The notes below the pieces were generated by a model that saw only the letters and a list, made by a program, of their open reading frames with translations, was not told where the DNA came from and ran no database searches. From JAAYAY01 sp964429355 (GTDB lineage Bacteria; Planctomycetota; Planctomycetia; Pirellulales; Thermoguttaceae), in NCBI GenBank assembly GCA_964429355.1, contig CAYSCH010000001.1, forward strand, positions 29,792 through 93,791: a DNA stretch of 64,000 nt, given 5' to 3'. Of this stretch, positions 18,251-27,303 are shown in pieces. Each line of letters opens with the position of its first letter. Position 1 is the first letter of the stretch. Position numbers and translations under genes: made by a program.

Positions 18251-20713
18251 TCAACGGCGAAGCGAGAGCAGCTCATCGATCATTTCCTGAGCGGTTGTGA
18301 TCACTCGCGTGTTTCCGCGGTACATGGTGGACGCAAGGATCAGGTCGATGAGGTTGGCCCCGATGTCGGTATTGGACAATTCGAGGGCCCCTGCAACGAT
18401 ACTCCCGGTACCCTGCTCACCCGGGTCCCCTTCCACGGGCAGGCCCGAGTTGACGCCCTCGGCATAAAGGTTCTCGCCCTGTTGTTCCAGGCCCGAGGGG
18501 TTCGAAAACCGGGCGAGGCGGATCTGGCCCAGGTCGCGGGTGACGCCGTTGGAAAACACGCCCTTGATCACGCCGTCTTCGCCCACAATGAAACTCGTGA
18601 GCACACCGGGCGCGGAGCCGTCCTGCCGCGAAACCGCCACCGTGCTTCTCTCCGCCGCCAGGCCCGACATGTTTGAGAAATCCAGATCGAACTCGAGGGG
18701 AGACGCACTGGAAACGTGGCGGCGTTCGATCGATACCGTCGCTTCGCTCACCGAGATCACGTTTCCCTCCCCGTCGAAGGTGACGCGGCCCGTTCCCACG
18801 GAAATCTCGGTGCCGGTTGTGGGATCGTTGTCGGACGAGTCGGCAAACCAGCGATAGGTCGTCGCGGTGCTGTTTCGTTCCTCCAGAACGCACGTCAATC
18901 GCACGCTGAGCGGNNNNNNNNNNATGCCCAACGAGTCGTAGACGAGAAAGTCGGTCACGGCGCTTTCACCGATCGCTGCCTGGCTGACGCCCCACGGAAG
19001 ATCGACATTCTCCGTCGTCGTGCCGGTCGTCAGCAGCATGCCCGATAACCCGATATCGATGGAATTGTCGACCCCGTTGTTGCCGGTCATGACGATCCGG
19101 CCCCCGACGACCTTTCCGCCCGCAGGGATCGTTCCCCCGGTTACCGCGTCTTCCGAACCGGGAATCGGAAACGTCGGATCTGCCGCGGCCGACTGGATGC
19201 CCATCGAGGCATCCATGAAGTCGATCAAGTTCTGGACGGTCGTCGCATCGGTGATTTCGAGTTCCTTCGTGGCGAGGGAACGTCCGCCCTTCTTGCCGGT
19301 AAACTCGAGAGTCCCTTCCTGGAACACCTGATTGTAGACCGAGCCGTCGCGGCTCAGCACGTCGATCAGCCGCGTGGAAGCCATGATCTTGGGGCCGTCG
19401 AGATCGATCGCCGGGTTCGTCGAAATCTGGGCATCGGTGAAATTGTCGACGAAGAACTCGCCTGCGTCCATGTTCGGAATTTCTGCCACCAGATGAAAAC
19501 TAGTCGAGTCGGTCGACAGGCTCCGGTAGATCCGCCTGGTTCGCCATTCCGTGGTTGCAATGTCGGCCGTGGGCAGTCCGTCGAGAGTAATCCTTCCATT
19601 CGTTACGTTGATCGACGTCGACATCTCACCCGGGCGGCTTTCCGTCCCGGAGGCCGACACGTAAGTCACATAGTACGTGTAGTTGCCGCTGATCAGAGTG
19701 TCGTCGAGCTCGGGATTCGCGGCCGCCGCGGCATCCGACAGCCTATCGGTATACGTGGTCGTGCCGACCCCCACCTGCCCCACGTAGTTGAAGGTATCGA
19801 GTGGATTGGAAGTGTTGCAGCGGTAAATTCGAAGATGGGTGTAGGAGTCGGTGGGAGGCAAGGTGGGCAGGTTGGTCAGACTGATCGCGTCTTGGTTGTT
19901 GGCTACCGTCTGCGAGAACGTGTCGGAGGCGCGGCTCTCCGTGTTGAAGCTGGTTCCAAGGTCGTAATCGTCCGCCCAGACCAGCCGGTATTCGTAGGTA
20001 TCGCCTGCCACGAAGGTGGTTGGCGGCACAGAGGCAACACTTGCCGTCCCCACCGTGAGAACCGACGGCTGGATGGCAGCCGACACCGTTCCGCTGTCGT
20101 CCGGTGCGGTGTAGGTGCCGTCGCCGAGAATCGACGTCTGGATCTGCTGGGCTCGGGTCGCCAGATCTCCCGTCGGCGTCAGGGTGCCCTCGAGGAAGAC
20201 GTTCGCGGTCGGCTGCGCCACCGCTGCCGCTCCCAACGGAATCTCGATCGGCACGAGCGTCGTCCGCTGGATCTGAAAATTGTCGTCAACGCCGAATCCC
20301 AACAGGCGATTGCCGGTGATGGTGACCATCTCGTTCTGCGAGTTGAACTCGAAAATGCCGTTGCGTGTGTAAAGCGTTTGTCCCTGGCCACCTTCCACGA
20401 TGAAGAACCCATCCCCCTGGATGGCCAGATCGGTCGCGTTGGAACTGATCTCGAGCGTGCCCTGGCTGAAATTGGGCGAAATGGCGGAGACCATCGTTCC
20501 CAGCCCGACCTGCCTCGGGTTCGTACCACCGCTCGACTCGGTCGGTTGAGATCCGAGCGACAACGTCTGCAGGAACTGGGTGGAGAAGGAGGCCGACGAT
20601 GCCTTGAACCCAACCGTGTTCGAGTTCGCCAGGTTGTTGCCGACCACGTCGATCGTGGTTTCGGAAGCCGTCAGACCCGTGAGAGCCGTGCTGAGTGCAG
20701 ATGCGAGACCCAT
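18251..20713 (-). CDS. flgE: Flagellar hook protein FlgE, enlarged by a tandem repeat domain
   Basis: An 820-residue hook protein, about twice the enteric length, starting at 20713 after AAAGGA. The N-terminal rod-type helix and motif (IDVVGNNLANSNTVGFKAS, LAIQGDGFFIV) and the C-terminal NLIDLILASTMYRGNTRVI match FlgE and the axial-protein family. Between them, residues about 239-336 and 345-436 are two copies of a 95-residue beta-rich unit, each with TESR, L-P-T and R-I-Y-R, probably fibronectin-III-like. Ten unknown bases at 18914-18923 interrupt the D-S-L-G region but keep the frame. It forms the extracellular universal joint, exported by the type III system. Confidence 0.93.
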   Translation of the reverse strand: MGLASALSTALTGLTASETTIDVVGNNLANSNTVGFKASSASFSTQFLQTLSLGSQPTESSGGTNPRQVGLGTMVSAISPNFSQGTLEISSNATDLAIQGDGFFIVEGGQGQTLYTRNGIFEFNSQNEMVTITGNRLLGFGVDDNFQIQRTTLVPIEIPLGAAAVAQPTANVFLEGTLTPTGDLATRAQQIQTSILGDGTYTAPDDSGTVSAAIQPSVLTVGTASVASVPPTTFVAGDTYEYRLVWADDYDLGTSFNTESRASDTFSQTVANNQDAISLTNLPTLPPTDSYTHLRIYRCNTSNPLDTFNYVGQVGVGTTTYTDRLSDAAAAANPELDDTLISGNYTYYVTYVSASGTESRPGEMSTSINVTNGRITLDGLPTADIATTEWRTRRIYRSLSTDSTSFHLVAEIPNMDAGEFFVDNFTDAQISTNPAIDLDGPKIMASTRLIDVLSRDGSVYNQVFQEGTLEFTGKKGGRSLATKELEITDATTVQNLIDFMDASMGIQSAAADPTFPIPGSEDAVTGGTIPAGGKVVGGRIVMTGNNGVDNSIDIGLSGMLLTTGTTTENVDLPWGVSQAAIGESAVTDFLVYDSLGXXXXPLSVRLTCVLEERNSTATTYRWFADSSDNDPTTGTEISVGTGRVTFDGEGNVISVSEATVSIERRHVSSASPLEFDLDFSNMSGLAAERSTVAVSRQDGSAPGVLTSFIVGEDGVIKGVFSNGVTRDLGQIRLARFSNPSGLEQQGENLYAEGVNSGLPVEGDPGEQGTGSIVAGALELSNTDIGANLIDLILASTMYRGNTRVITTAQEMIDELLSLRR
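18914..18923. other. Assembly gap of 10 N inside flgE
   Basis: Ten N within flgE, between VYDSLG and LSVRLT. Ten is probably a placeholder, since other FlgE proteins need only a few residues here. Confidence 0.9.
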
Positions 20714-20827
20714 ATCGTGATTCCTTTGAGATGTGCCGGCGTCGGCACCCCTTGGTTCTTACTGTTCACTGGAAGATGCAAGACTTCGAGGCGAGTCCTT
20801 TTCGCGAGAATGCTTGCCGGTCTTCAC

Positions 20828-21370
20828 TCACGCTTCCGTGGTATCGTCGTCGGATTGATCCACCGTTTGAGAATCTGTCTCGTCCGTTTGCTTGCTGGTA
20901 GCGTCCGCCGTCTCTTCCGTTTCTGCGGTCTCTTCCGTGGAACTGATCAGGGCCGGATCGATGATCTGGAGGACGTTTTTGAGCGATATGTAACTGCCCG
21001 ACACGAGGAGCGACGGCTCGCCATCGTCCACCTGAACGGCGTCCACTTGTCCAATGATCTTCTGCGAATCGTTGTTCAGCCCCTCCACGAGTTTCCCGAT
21101 CAGGCTCCCAGCCGTTGCCATGTTCTGGCCAAGCAGCACCCCTTCGAGGGTTTCCGTGAGCTTGTCGTTGGAGGCGATTTCGCGAATCTGGTTGAATTGG
21201 TTGAGCATGTCGGTGGTGTCTGTCGGATTCATCGGATCCTGATTCTGGAGTTCCGCAATGATCAACTCGAGAAAATCCTCTGTGCCGAGTTTCGAGAACG
21301 CGTCGGAATCGGAGGAGGAGGTTCTTGGACTCGTCGTATTGTAGGTGGATACGGAGGATGTGGACGGCAT
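20828..21370 (-). CDS. flgD: Hook cap scaffold protein FlgD
   Basis: The ATG at 21368-21370 gives 180 residues; the upstream extension in the same frame overlaps fliK and is not credible. The conserved N-terminal part has DFLELIIAELQNQDPMNPTD and MLNQFNQIREI. A short variable domain follows, and the C-terminus is an acidic Thr/Glu-rich tail. FlgD caps the growing hook. The gene lies between fliK and flgE in the common fliK-flgD-flgE order. Confidence 0.93.
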   Translation of the reverse strand: MPSTSSVSTYNTTSPRTSSSDSDAFSKLGTEDFLELIIAELQNQDPMNPTDTTDMLNQFNQIREIASNDKLTETLEGVLLGQNMATAGSLIGKLVEGLNNDSQKIIGQVDAVQVDDGEPSLLVSGSYISLKNVLQIIDPALISSTEETAETEETADATSKQTDETDSQTVDQSDDDTTEA

Positions 21371-21416
21371 GATATCGTTTCCTTGTTCTACCGGGCTGGT
21401 TTGTAGCGGCTGTCGA

Positions 21417-23009
21417 TCAGATAAAGACATCCAGTCGGCCGTCGACGCTGAGTTTCGCCGTGTTGTGAAGGTCCACAGAATCGGTTGCCACCGCGATGCT
21501 CTCGTTTCGCGAATCCGCACCTCGATCGTTCTGGCCGAACGATCGGTCGCTGCCGTCGGAACGCTCGGACAACCCGCCCTGGGACTGATCGGCAACCCCA
21601 ACGTCGAATCGCTCCACCTTGATTCCCTGGTCGGCGAGACGCTCCCGAAGGAGAGGCAGGTTCTCGACCAGCAAACCCTGGGCGGTGGTTGTTTCGGCCT
21701 CCACGCGCGCACTGAGCGCACCATTCTTCACGGATATTTCAATTCGCAGTGAACCGAGTTCGGCCGGATGGAGCTTCAAACGCACGGTGGCATCGCTTCT
21801 CTGCCCGAGAGCTGAGAACGCATTGGCCACGCGCTGGACAAACTTCGCGGAGTCCACCCCCTGGGAGGCCTCCTTTCCGGGACTTCNNNNNNNNNNCTGG
21901 CTCAGGGCGGAGTTCGCAGTCGCCGTGCCGGCCGTCACCCCCTCGACCGGACCGCTTGCGTGGGGCGAACTGGTGGTCGTACCGGGATCGGCAGTCGGCG
22001 CCGTCTCTGCAACCAGGGCGGATGAATCTTCGATCGTCTCCACCCGGGGTTGCTCGATCGGAGGGCTGGGGGCATTCTCCAGCGCCGGCTGAATATCGCC
22101 TTGCGCCGCTTGGCCACCCGCCTTTGAGACCGCCTCGACAAGATGTTTCTTCTCGCGTTTTCCCGATTTTTGCTTCTCCGGATTTTCGACGGACGGAAGC
22201 TCCGCACCGACACCTGTTTCGTTGGATGGTTGCGGCTTTTCCGTGCCCTCGGCAACCAGTTCCTGCGATTTGCTTTCGATTTGCCTGCCGGCGGCCGACT
22301 TCTTCTCCGCCTCGGAATCCCCCTCTTCGCTGGTTTGGTCTTCGACCTGCGAGACAGCCCTTTCGGCTGTCGACTCCGCCGTCTTGGCAGCCGTGTCGAT
22401 TTCCGGCTCGGAGGCTGTCTGCTCAGGCGGTACGTTCACCGCCCCGGCAGCGCCGGTCTGTGTGCCAGAGACCTTGGCGCCAGGCAAAGTCCCTTCGGCA
22501 TCGACGGACGCCGATTCCAGGGCCTCTCCCTGGGTCGGTTCTTTCACGGTTTCGTCCACCACGGCGGGAACAATCCCGGAGACAATTGCCGCTGCCTCGC
22601 CTGCCGGCAGTTCGTCAACCTCCTCGGCCTCTTCGGTATCGCCGGTTTCCGCCTGCTCTCCGGCCGCAACCTGGTCGTTCGCGTCGTCGCAGCCCGACTC
22701 GGACCTCTCGCTTTCCTCGCTTGAACTAATCTCTTTCTCAGCGGCCGGCGCAGCGTCGCGCTCGTCCGAACGCACTTCGTCCGTGGGACCGTCCTTCTGC
22801 TTGCCCGCTTCGGCCTCCGTTTGCGGTTTCGTCGACGAGCGAGCAGATTGCGTTTCGGCAGCCGGCTGAGGATCGGGTCGGGTCGCCTGGCGGAGTGTTT
22901 CATCGAACACACCGAACAACGACGTATCGAGGCCGGATTTCTGGGCGGTCGGGATAGCAGCGTCGAACGGCAGGCAGGCTGTCGACATTCCGGCAGTGAG
23001 TCTTCCCAT
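21417..23009 (-). CDS. fliK: Hook-length control protein FliK
   Basis: About 530 residues, mostly low-complexity Glu/Ala/Ser/Pro-rich sequence, with a folded C-terminal Flg_hook domain (about 395-480) containing VRLKLHPAELGSLRIEISVK and LPLLRERLADQGIKVERFDV. FliK measures hook length and triggers the FlhB substrate switch. A 10-N gap at 21887-21896 falls just before the C-terminal domain but leaves the frame intact. It starts 12 bases after the motE-like gene. Confidence 0.92.
   Translation of the reverse strand: MGRLTAGMSTACLPFDAAIPTAQKSGLDTSLFGVFDETLRQATRPDPQPAAETQSARSSTKPQTEAEAGKQKDGPTDEVRSDERDAAPAAEKEISSSEESERSESGCDDANDQVAAGEQAETGDTEEAEEVDELPAGEAAAIVSGIVPAVVDETVKEPTQGEALESASVDAEGTLPGAKVSGTQTGAAGAVNVPPEQTASEPEIDTAAKTAESTAERAVSQVEDQTSEEGDSEAEKKSAAGRQIESKSQELVAEGTEKPQPSNETGVGAELPSVENPEKQKSGKREKKHLVEAVSKAGGQAAQGDIQPALENAPSPPIEQPRVETIEDSSALVAETAPTADPGTTTSSPHASGPVEGVTAGTATANSALSQXXXXSPGKEASQGVDSAKFVQRVANAFSALGQRSDATVRLKLHPAELGSLRIEISVKNGALSARVEAETTTAQGLLVENLPLLRERLADQGIKVERFDVGVADQSQGGLSERSDGSDRSFGQNDRGADSRNESIAVATDSVDLHNTAKLSVDGRLDVFI
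21887..21896. other. Assembly gap of 10 N inside fliK
   Basis: Ten N in the low-complexity part of fliK, ahead of the Flg_hook domain. The true length is unknown. Confidence 0.9.
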
Positions 23010-23020
23010 GGCGTGTCTTT

Positions 23021-23722
23021 CTATTTTGTCCCCAGGTTCTCCGGATCCACCTTCTGAGATACTTCTTTGGCGATGGCTGTCTTGGGATGTCCCTGGCGTA
23101 TGAGCCGGAGCACTTCGGCAATCTTGTCGATTTCGTCGGCGGTCTGGAATTCGCCGAGGATGCCGGCCCTGCGCCGTTCGTCCATTCCGGTCAAGAGGAT
23201 CACAACCTCCTCGGTTTCCTGCTTTTCGAGCATTTCGAGCAGGAATAGCTTGGCCTGCTCGGGTTCGAGGGTCTGGAGCGTGGTGGCAACGGCGGTACGC
23301 CCCTCGGCCTCCGCTCCTTCCTGCAGCCCGGCCAGTTGTGCCCGGAAATCCTTGATGAGTCTCTCATAGGCCGCTTGCTGCTCGACCACGCGTTTGACTT
23401 CGATGCGTAATTGTTGGTTGCCGTTCTGGAGGGCCATTTCGCGCATCGTCAGGTCGCGATCCTTCGCGAGCCGAGCGTCGATGATCTGCTGCATCGACGG
23501 CTGCTCCGCCGACGATCCTCCTTCCTTCGCTTCGTCATCGGCCTGGGCCTCGGCCTGGAACAGGTCGAGCCCCTGGGCGATGGCCAGGATCTGCACAAGT
23601 CGCCCCTGGTCCATGTGCCAGGTGTTCCAGAGATAGCAGACCATGATCACCGTGGCCATCATGGTGGCCGCCGAAAGATAGACAACGAGATTGATGGTTC
23701 CTCCGAGCAGGCGTGCGATCAT
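23021..23722 (-). CDS. MotE-like flagellar membrane protein (MgtE_N domain)
   Basis: A 233-residue protein with one N-terminal membrane helix (about 8-30), a coiled-coil centre (about 95-150), and a C-terminal MgtE intracellular-domain-like region with LEPEQAKLFLLEMLEKQETE and LTGMDERRRAGILGEF. This layout, next to fliJ and fliK, matches the MotE/YlxF/FlbB-type proteins that support stator or motor assembly. It overlaps fliJ by four bases. Confidence 0.75.
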   Translation of the reverse strand: MIARLLGGTINLVVYLSAATMMATVIMVCYLWNTWHMDQGRLVQILAIAQGLDLFQAEAQADDEAKEGGSSAEQPSMQQIIDARLAKDRDLTMREMALQNGNQQLRIEVKRVVEQQAAYERLIKDFRAQLAGLQEGAEAEGRTAVATTLQTLEPEQAKLFLLEMLEKQETEEVVILLTGMDERRRAGILGEFQTADEIDKIAEVLRLIRQGHPKTAIAKEVSQKVDPENLGTK

Positions 23723-24174
23723 GGCTCAACCTCCTCCAGGCAGCCAATCCGCCCGGCGACTTCGTCGAGTTCCTTGATTTCGCGGATCCGTTCCTTTTCG
23801 CGATGCTGTTCGATCTGGCGATCGCGGAGCAGTTCGAGGACACGGACGGCACGGTTTGCCGCAACGAGGGCCTCGCGGCGCCGATCAATTTCGGCGCGGA
23901 CGGCGTCGACCTTGTCCTTCAGGTCGCGTTGCTCGGCACGGAGGGTCACCTCGTAGCGGCGAGCGCTGAGGAGCCGATCGAGGTTCAGCTCCCCGGGACC
24001 GGAGACTTCGCGGCAGACTTGCATCAGGGCGGCAAGCTCATCCCCTACGCGCCGGCTCTGATCGAGCAGGGTTTCTTCGGCGCGGTAGGCCTCGGCCAAC
24101 TGGCTGCGGCGCTGGTCGCGAGCGGACTCGCGCAGTCGCAGGAGAGTTGCCAGTCGGAACTTGAACTTGCTCAT
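23719..24174 (-). CDS. fliJ: Flagellar export protein FliJ
   Basis: A 151-residue, almost entirely coiled-coil protein (MSKFKFRLATLLRLRESARD at the start) of usual FliJ length. It is directly downstream of fliI with a three-base spacer. FliJ forms the central stalk of the FliI ATPase ring and links it to FlhA. The sequence is weakly conserved, as normal for the family. Confidence 0.88.
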   Translation of the reverse strand: MSKFKFRLATLLRLRESARDQRRSQLAEAYRAEETLLDQSRRVGDELAALMQVCREVSGPGELNLDRLLSARRYEVTLRAEQRDLKDKVDAVRAEIDRRREALVAANRAVRVLELLRDRQIEQHREKERIREIKELDEVAGRIGCLEEVEP

Positions 24175-24177
24175 AGC

Positions 24178-25545
24178 CTATCGTGCCCGGGTCGTATCAG
24201 GATTCTTGCTAAGGTCGTTCTTTGGCGTTTGGGGAACCGATTTCTGCGAAGCGGTTCGCTGGAATTGGAGGAGGATCTCCCTTGCCTGCTCGTGGCTGGA
24301 GCGCTCTTCGACTTGCTGCCGCAGGAAGGCGTTGATCTCCTGCTGCATGTCGACGGCCAGGTCGACGACCGGGTTTGCCCCTTTGCGATAGGCGCCGATC
24401 GAGATCAAGTCCTCATGGTCGCGGTAGGCAGCCATCAGTTCTCGCATCATCCCGGCGGCCTGCCGATGCTCCTTCGTGGCGACTTCGGGCATCAGCCGGC
24501 TGAGGCTCTCGAGGACATCGACGGCCGGATAGTGGTTCTTGGCGGCGATTCTTCGCGAGAGCCAGATGTGTCCGTCCAGCAGGCCCCGCACGGCGTCGGC
24601 GATGGGTTCATTGGGGTCGTCGCCCTCGACGAGCACCGTGTAGAATGCGGTAATGCTCCCTTGCGGAGTCCGCCCAGCGCGTTCGACGAGACTGGGAAGG
24701 AGGGCAAAGACCGACGGCGGGTATCCGCGAGTCGTGGGAGGCTCTCCTGCCGCCAGGCCGATCTCCCGCTGGGCCAGCGCGAAACGAGTGAGCGAGTCGA
24801 TCAGGAGCAGGACGTCCTTGCCCTGGTCGCGGAAGTATTCGGCGACAGCCGTGGCCGTGGACGCAGCGTGAACACGAACCAGGGCGGGTTCATTGCTGGT
24901 GGCCACGACCACGACGCTCTTCTTGCGTCCTTCGGGACCGAGGTCGCGTTCGATGAATTCGTTGACTTCGCGACCGCGTTCGCCGATCAGGCCGATGACG
25001 ATGACGTCGGCGTCGGTGTAACGGGCCATCATGCCGAGCGAGACGCTCTTGCCCACGCCGCTTCCCGCGAAGATCCCGGCACGCTGCCCGCGGCCGCAGG
25101 TCATCAGCCCGTCGATCGACCGAATGCCGGTGGAGAGGGGCGTGTCGATGCGGGGCCGAGTGCACGGATGGGGGGCCTGGCGATTCAGCACGGTCCGATC
25201 AGGAAGGGAGGGCTGGGGCCGGCCGTCAATTGCGTTGCCGTGGGCGTCGATAAGCCGACCGAGCAATTCGTTTCCCACACGCAGCCAGCGGGAAGTGAGT
25301 TTGCGGCGCACGCGATTGCCGTGGCGAATTCCCGACAGATCCGAGAAAGCGTAAAGGAGCGTCGTCCGGTCGCGAAATCCGATGACCTCGGCATCGATCG
25401 GTTCGCCGGTCTCGCGCTCGATCTGCGCGAGCGAGCCGACGGGAGCCGGAAATCCGTCGGCTGAAACGGTCATCCCGATCGTTCGCGATACGGTGCCCGT
25501 CAGTTTCGCGGGCATGATGTGCATGACTTGCTCGACTAAGTCCAT
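24178..25545 (-). CDS. fliI: Flagellar export ATPase FliI
   Basis: A 455-residue F1-beta-like ATPase. Walker A is AGSGVGKS in RAGIFAGSGVGKSVSLGMMA, followed by VIGLIGERGREVNEFIE, Walker B VLLLIDSLTRFALAQREIGL, and the family motif YPPSVFALLPSLVERAG. It energises export at the flagellar base with FliH and FliJ, its neighbours on either side. Confidence 0.97.
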   Translation of the reverse strand: MDLVEQVMHIMPAKLTGTVSRTIGMTVSADGFPAPVGSLAQIERETGEPIDAEVIGFRDRTTLLYAFSDLSGIRHGNRVRRKLTSRWLRVGNELLGRLIDAHGNAIDGRPQPSLPDRTVLNRQAPHPCTRPRIDTPLSTGIRSIDGLMTCGRGQRAGIFAGSGVGKSVSLGMMARYTDADVIVIGLIGERGREVNEFIERDLGPEGRKKSVVVVATSNEPALVRVHAASTATAVAEYFRDQGKDVLLLIDSLTRFALAQREIGLAAGEPPTTRGYPPSVFALLPSLVERAGRTPQGSITAFYTVLVEGDDPNEPIADAVRGLLDGHIWLSRRIAAKNHYPAVDVLESLSRLMPEVATKEHRQAAGMMRELMAAYRDHEDLISIGAYRKGANPVVDLAVDMQQEINAFLRQQVEERSSHEQAREILLQFQRTASQKSVPQTPKNDLSKNPDTTRAR

Positions 25546-25559
25546 CGATTCCGTGGATC

Positions 25560-26222
25560 CTACGTGAGTTCTTCTTCAATCCGCTTGAGCTGGGTTTCGA
25601 TCTGCTGATCGATGCTGCCAAAAGACGTTTCGACCCGGCATCCACCAGGCGAGATTGCCGGATCGGCCACCAGGTCACAGGCTCCCAGCCCGGCCATCCC
25701 GGCGATCAGAGCATCGGCCTTCGGCCGCAATGTTTCGTGATCCTTGGGGTTCAACAGCACGCGTACGGTGGAGCTGCCGGCCGCCAATTCGAGCGACTCC
25801 CGGACGAGGTCCAGTGAAATCTCGGGCTGGGCATCGATTTCCCGGCGAACGATCTTTTCGGCAATGGCCGTGGCCAGTCGTACGGCGCTGCGCTCCCAAT
25901 GGGTCAACCAGGCCTGCTTGGCATGCTGGATTTCCTGGATCGTGGAGGCCAGGGCCGGCAACAAGGTAGCGAGCTGTTCGCCGAGCTTTTTTTCCACGTG
26001 GCGTTGAACGTCGCGCTGACCGTCGGCGTAGCCCTTCTTGCGGGAGTCCTCCTCGATCTTCTTCCGTGCCTGCTCGGCCTGTTGTTGCGCCCGGCTGACA
26101 ACCTGGCTGGCCTGCTGGCGCACACCGTCGAGGTAGACGCTGGCTTTGACGGCCATGTCGTCAAAGTTGAACGCCACAGGCTGGATGCCGCGGGCTCGAT
26201 CGGTCGACTTGATGATGGACAT
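25560..26222 (-). CDS. fliH: Flagellar assembly protein FliH
   Basis: A 220-residue protein with a long helical N-terminal half (about 45-90, QQAEQARKKIEEDSRKKGYA) and a C-terminal FliH/V-ATPase-E-like domain containing RLATAIAEKIVRREIDAQPE and GGCRVETSFGSIDQQIETQL. FliH is the peripheral stalk that regulates FliI and tethers it to the C-ring FliN. It lies between fliG and fliI. Confidence 0.9.
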   Translation of the reverse strand: MSIIKSTDRARGIQPVAFNFDDMAVKASVYLDGVRQQASQVVSRAQQQAEQARKKIEEDSRKKGYADGQRDVQRHVEKKLGEQLATLLPALASTIQEIQHAKQAWLTHWERSAVRLATAIAEKIVRREIDAQPEISLDLVRESLELAAGSSTVRVLLNPKDHETLRPKADALIAGMAGLGACDLVADPAISPGGCRVETSFGSIDQQIETQLKRIEEELT

Positions 26223-26246
26223 GGAAGATCCTGGCGGTCGTTCGGG

Positions 26247-27248
26247 TTACACTTCGCGAAGGAACTGGGCGTCAAGATGCGGATTGCGGCGGGATCGGCC
26301 AGCGGCGGAACGGGGCGGCCGGACGCCGATCTTCTGGGCGACCAAACCGATCCGTTCCCGGGCGGCCTCCACGTCGCTGAGCCGAGTTGGCGCAGGATGG
26401 CTCAGTTCGTGGCGCAGGGCAGCCGCCCGCGACGCCGGTAGCGCCGCCGAGACACGATGGATCAGCGTGGGCGACGCACCGACCATTGCCAGCGACAACA
26501 GGCTTGACTCGACGGCGTCGAGCAGCTCCTGGAGATCGGCGTAGTCGATTCGTTCGAGATCGTCGAACTCCAGCCGTTCGGGCTGAAGCTGGGCGGCAAG
26601 CTGCTGGTCGTGCGACGTCAGATTGCGGTAGAGTTGGCTCTCGATTCTCCGGCCCGACGCGCTGAGTATGCCTTCGACCGCCGACAGGCCGGCGACCCGC
26701 TTCCGGGGGAGAGAGAACGTCTGCGACAGCCGGTCTCGCAACGAGGCCTCAATCTCGGCGAGAATCTCCGGATCCGTCTCCTCCAGGTCGACGAGACGGC
26801 GAAACACCTCGGGCTGGACCTGGGGCGCAAACTGGACCAGCACTTTTCCCGCAACCTCGGGGGGCAAGTGGGAAAGCACCAAGGCAATGGTCTGTGGTCT
26901 TTCCGTCGCCAGGATCCCGGCGAGCCCCTCGGGTGACATCTCGCCGCGCGCCTCGAACATTCGCTGGCGGCCGGTGGGCGGCAGGCGGGTTTCCGCCCGA
27001 GATGCAACCCGGGCGTAGACCACGTGGGAATCCGAATCTCGCGGCACGGGCCAGGGGCCGGCGTTGAGGAATTCGTCGATCACGCAGCGTTGTTCCTTGG
27101 GGTCAACGGGGTCCAGTTCCAGGATCGTCTGGCGAACCCGATCGGCGTCCTCCTCCGACATCTTCTCCAGGAGAAGGTCCGCCGACTGCCGATCCAGACA
27201 GGAAACCAGAATGGCCACCTTTCGCAGTCCCTCTTGTTCAGTACTCAT
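26247..27248 (-). CDS. fliG: Flagellar rotor switch protein FliG (divergent torque helix)
   Basis: The ATG at 27246-27248, behind GAGAGGTT, gives 333 residues, normal for FliG. The middle domain has RPQTIALVLSHLPPEVAGKV in place of the EHPQT motif, and the C-terminal domain ends in RLSDVEAARERI. Recalled E. coli FliG aligns without gaps over 67 residues of the torque domain. There, K264 is replaced by V, R281 by S, D288 by H and D289 by E, while R297 is kept. FliG couples MotA to the rotor. The lost charges are unusual and suggest a different MotA contact. It lies 55 bases after the fliF start side of the operon break. Confidence 0.93.
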   Translation of the reverse strand: MSTEQEGLRKVAILVSCLDRQSADLLLEKMSEEDADRVRQTILELDPVDPKEQRCVIDEFLNAGPWPVPRDSDSHVVYARVASRAETRLPPTGRQRMFEARGEMSPEGLAGILATERPQTIALVLSHLPPEVAGKVLVQFAPQVQPEVFRRLVDLEETDPEILAEIEASLRDRLSQTFSLPRKRVAGLSAVEGILSASGRRIESQLYRNLTSHDQQLAAQLQPERLEFDDLERIDYADLQELLDAVESSLLSLAMVGASPTLIHRVSAALPASRAAALRHELSHPAPTRLSDVEAARERIGLVAQKIGVRPPRSAAGRSRRNPHLDAQFLREV

Positions 27249-27303
27249 GGAACCTCTCGGCATGATCGTTTGCTGTCCGTTTCGCGGATACTCGTTCACC
27301 CCG

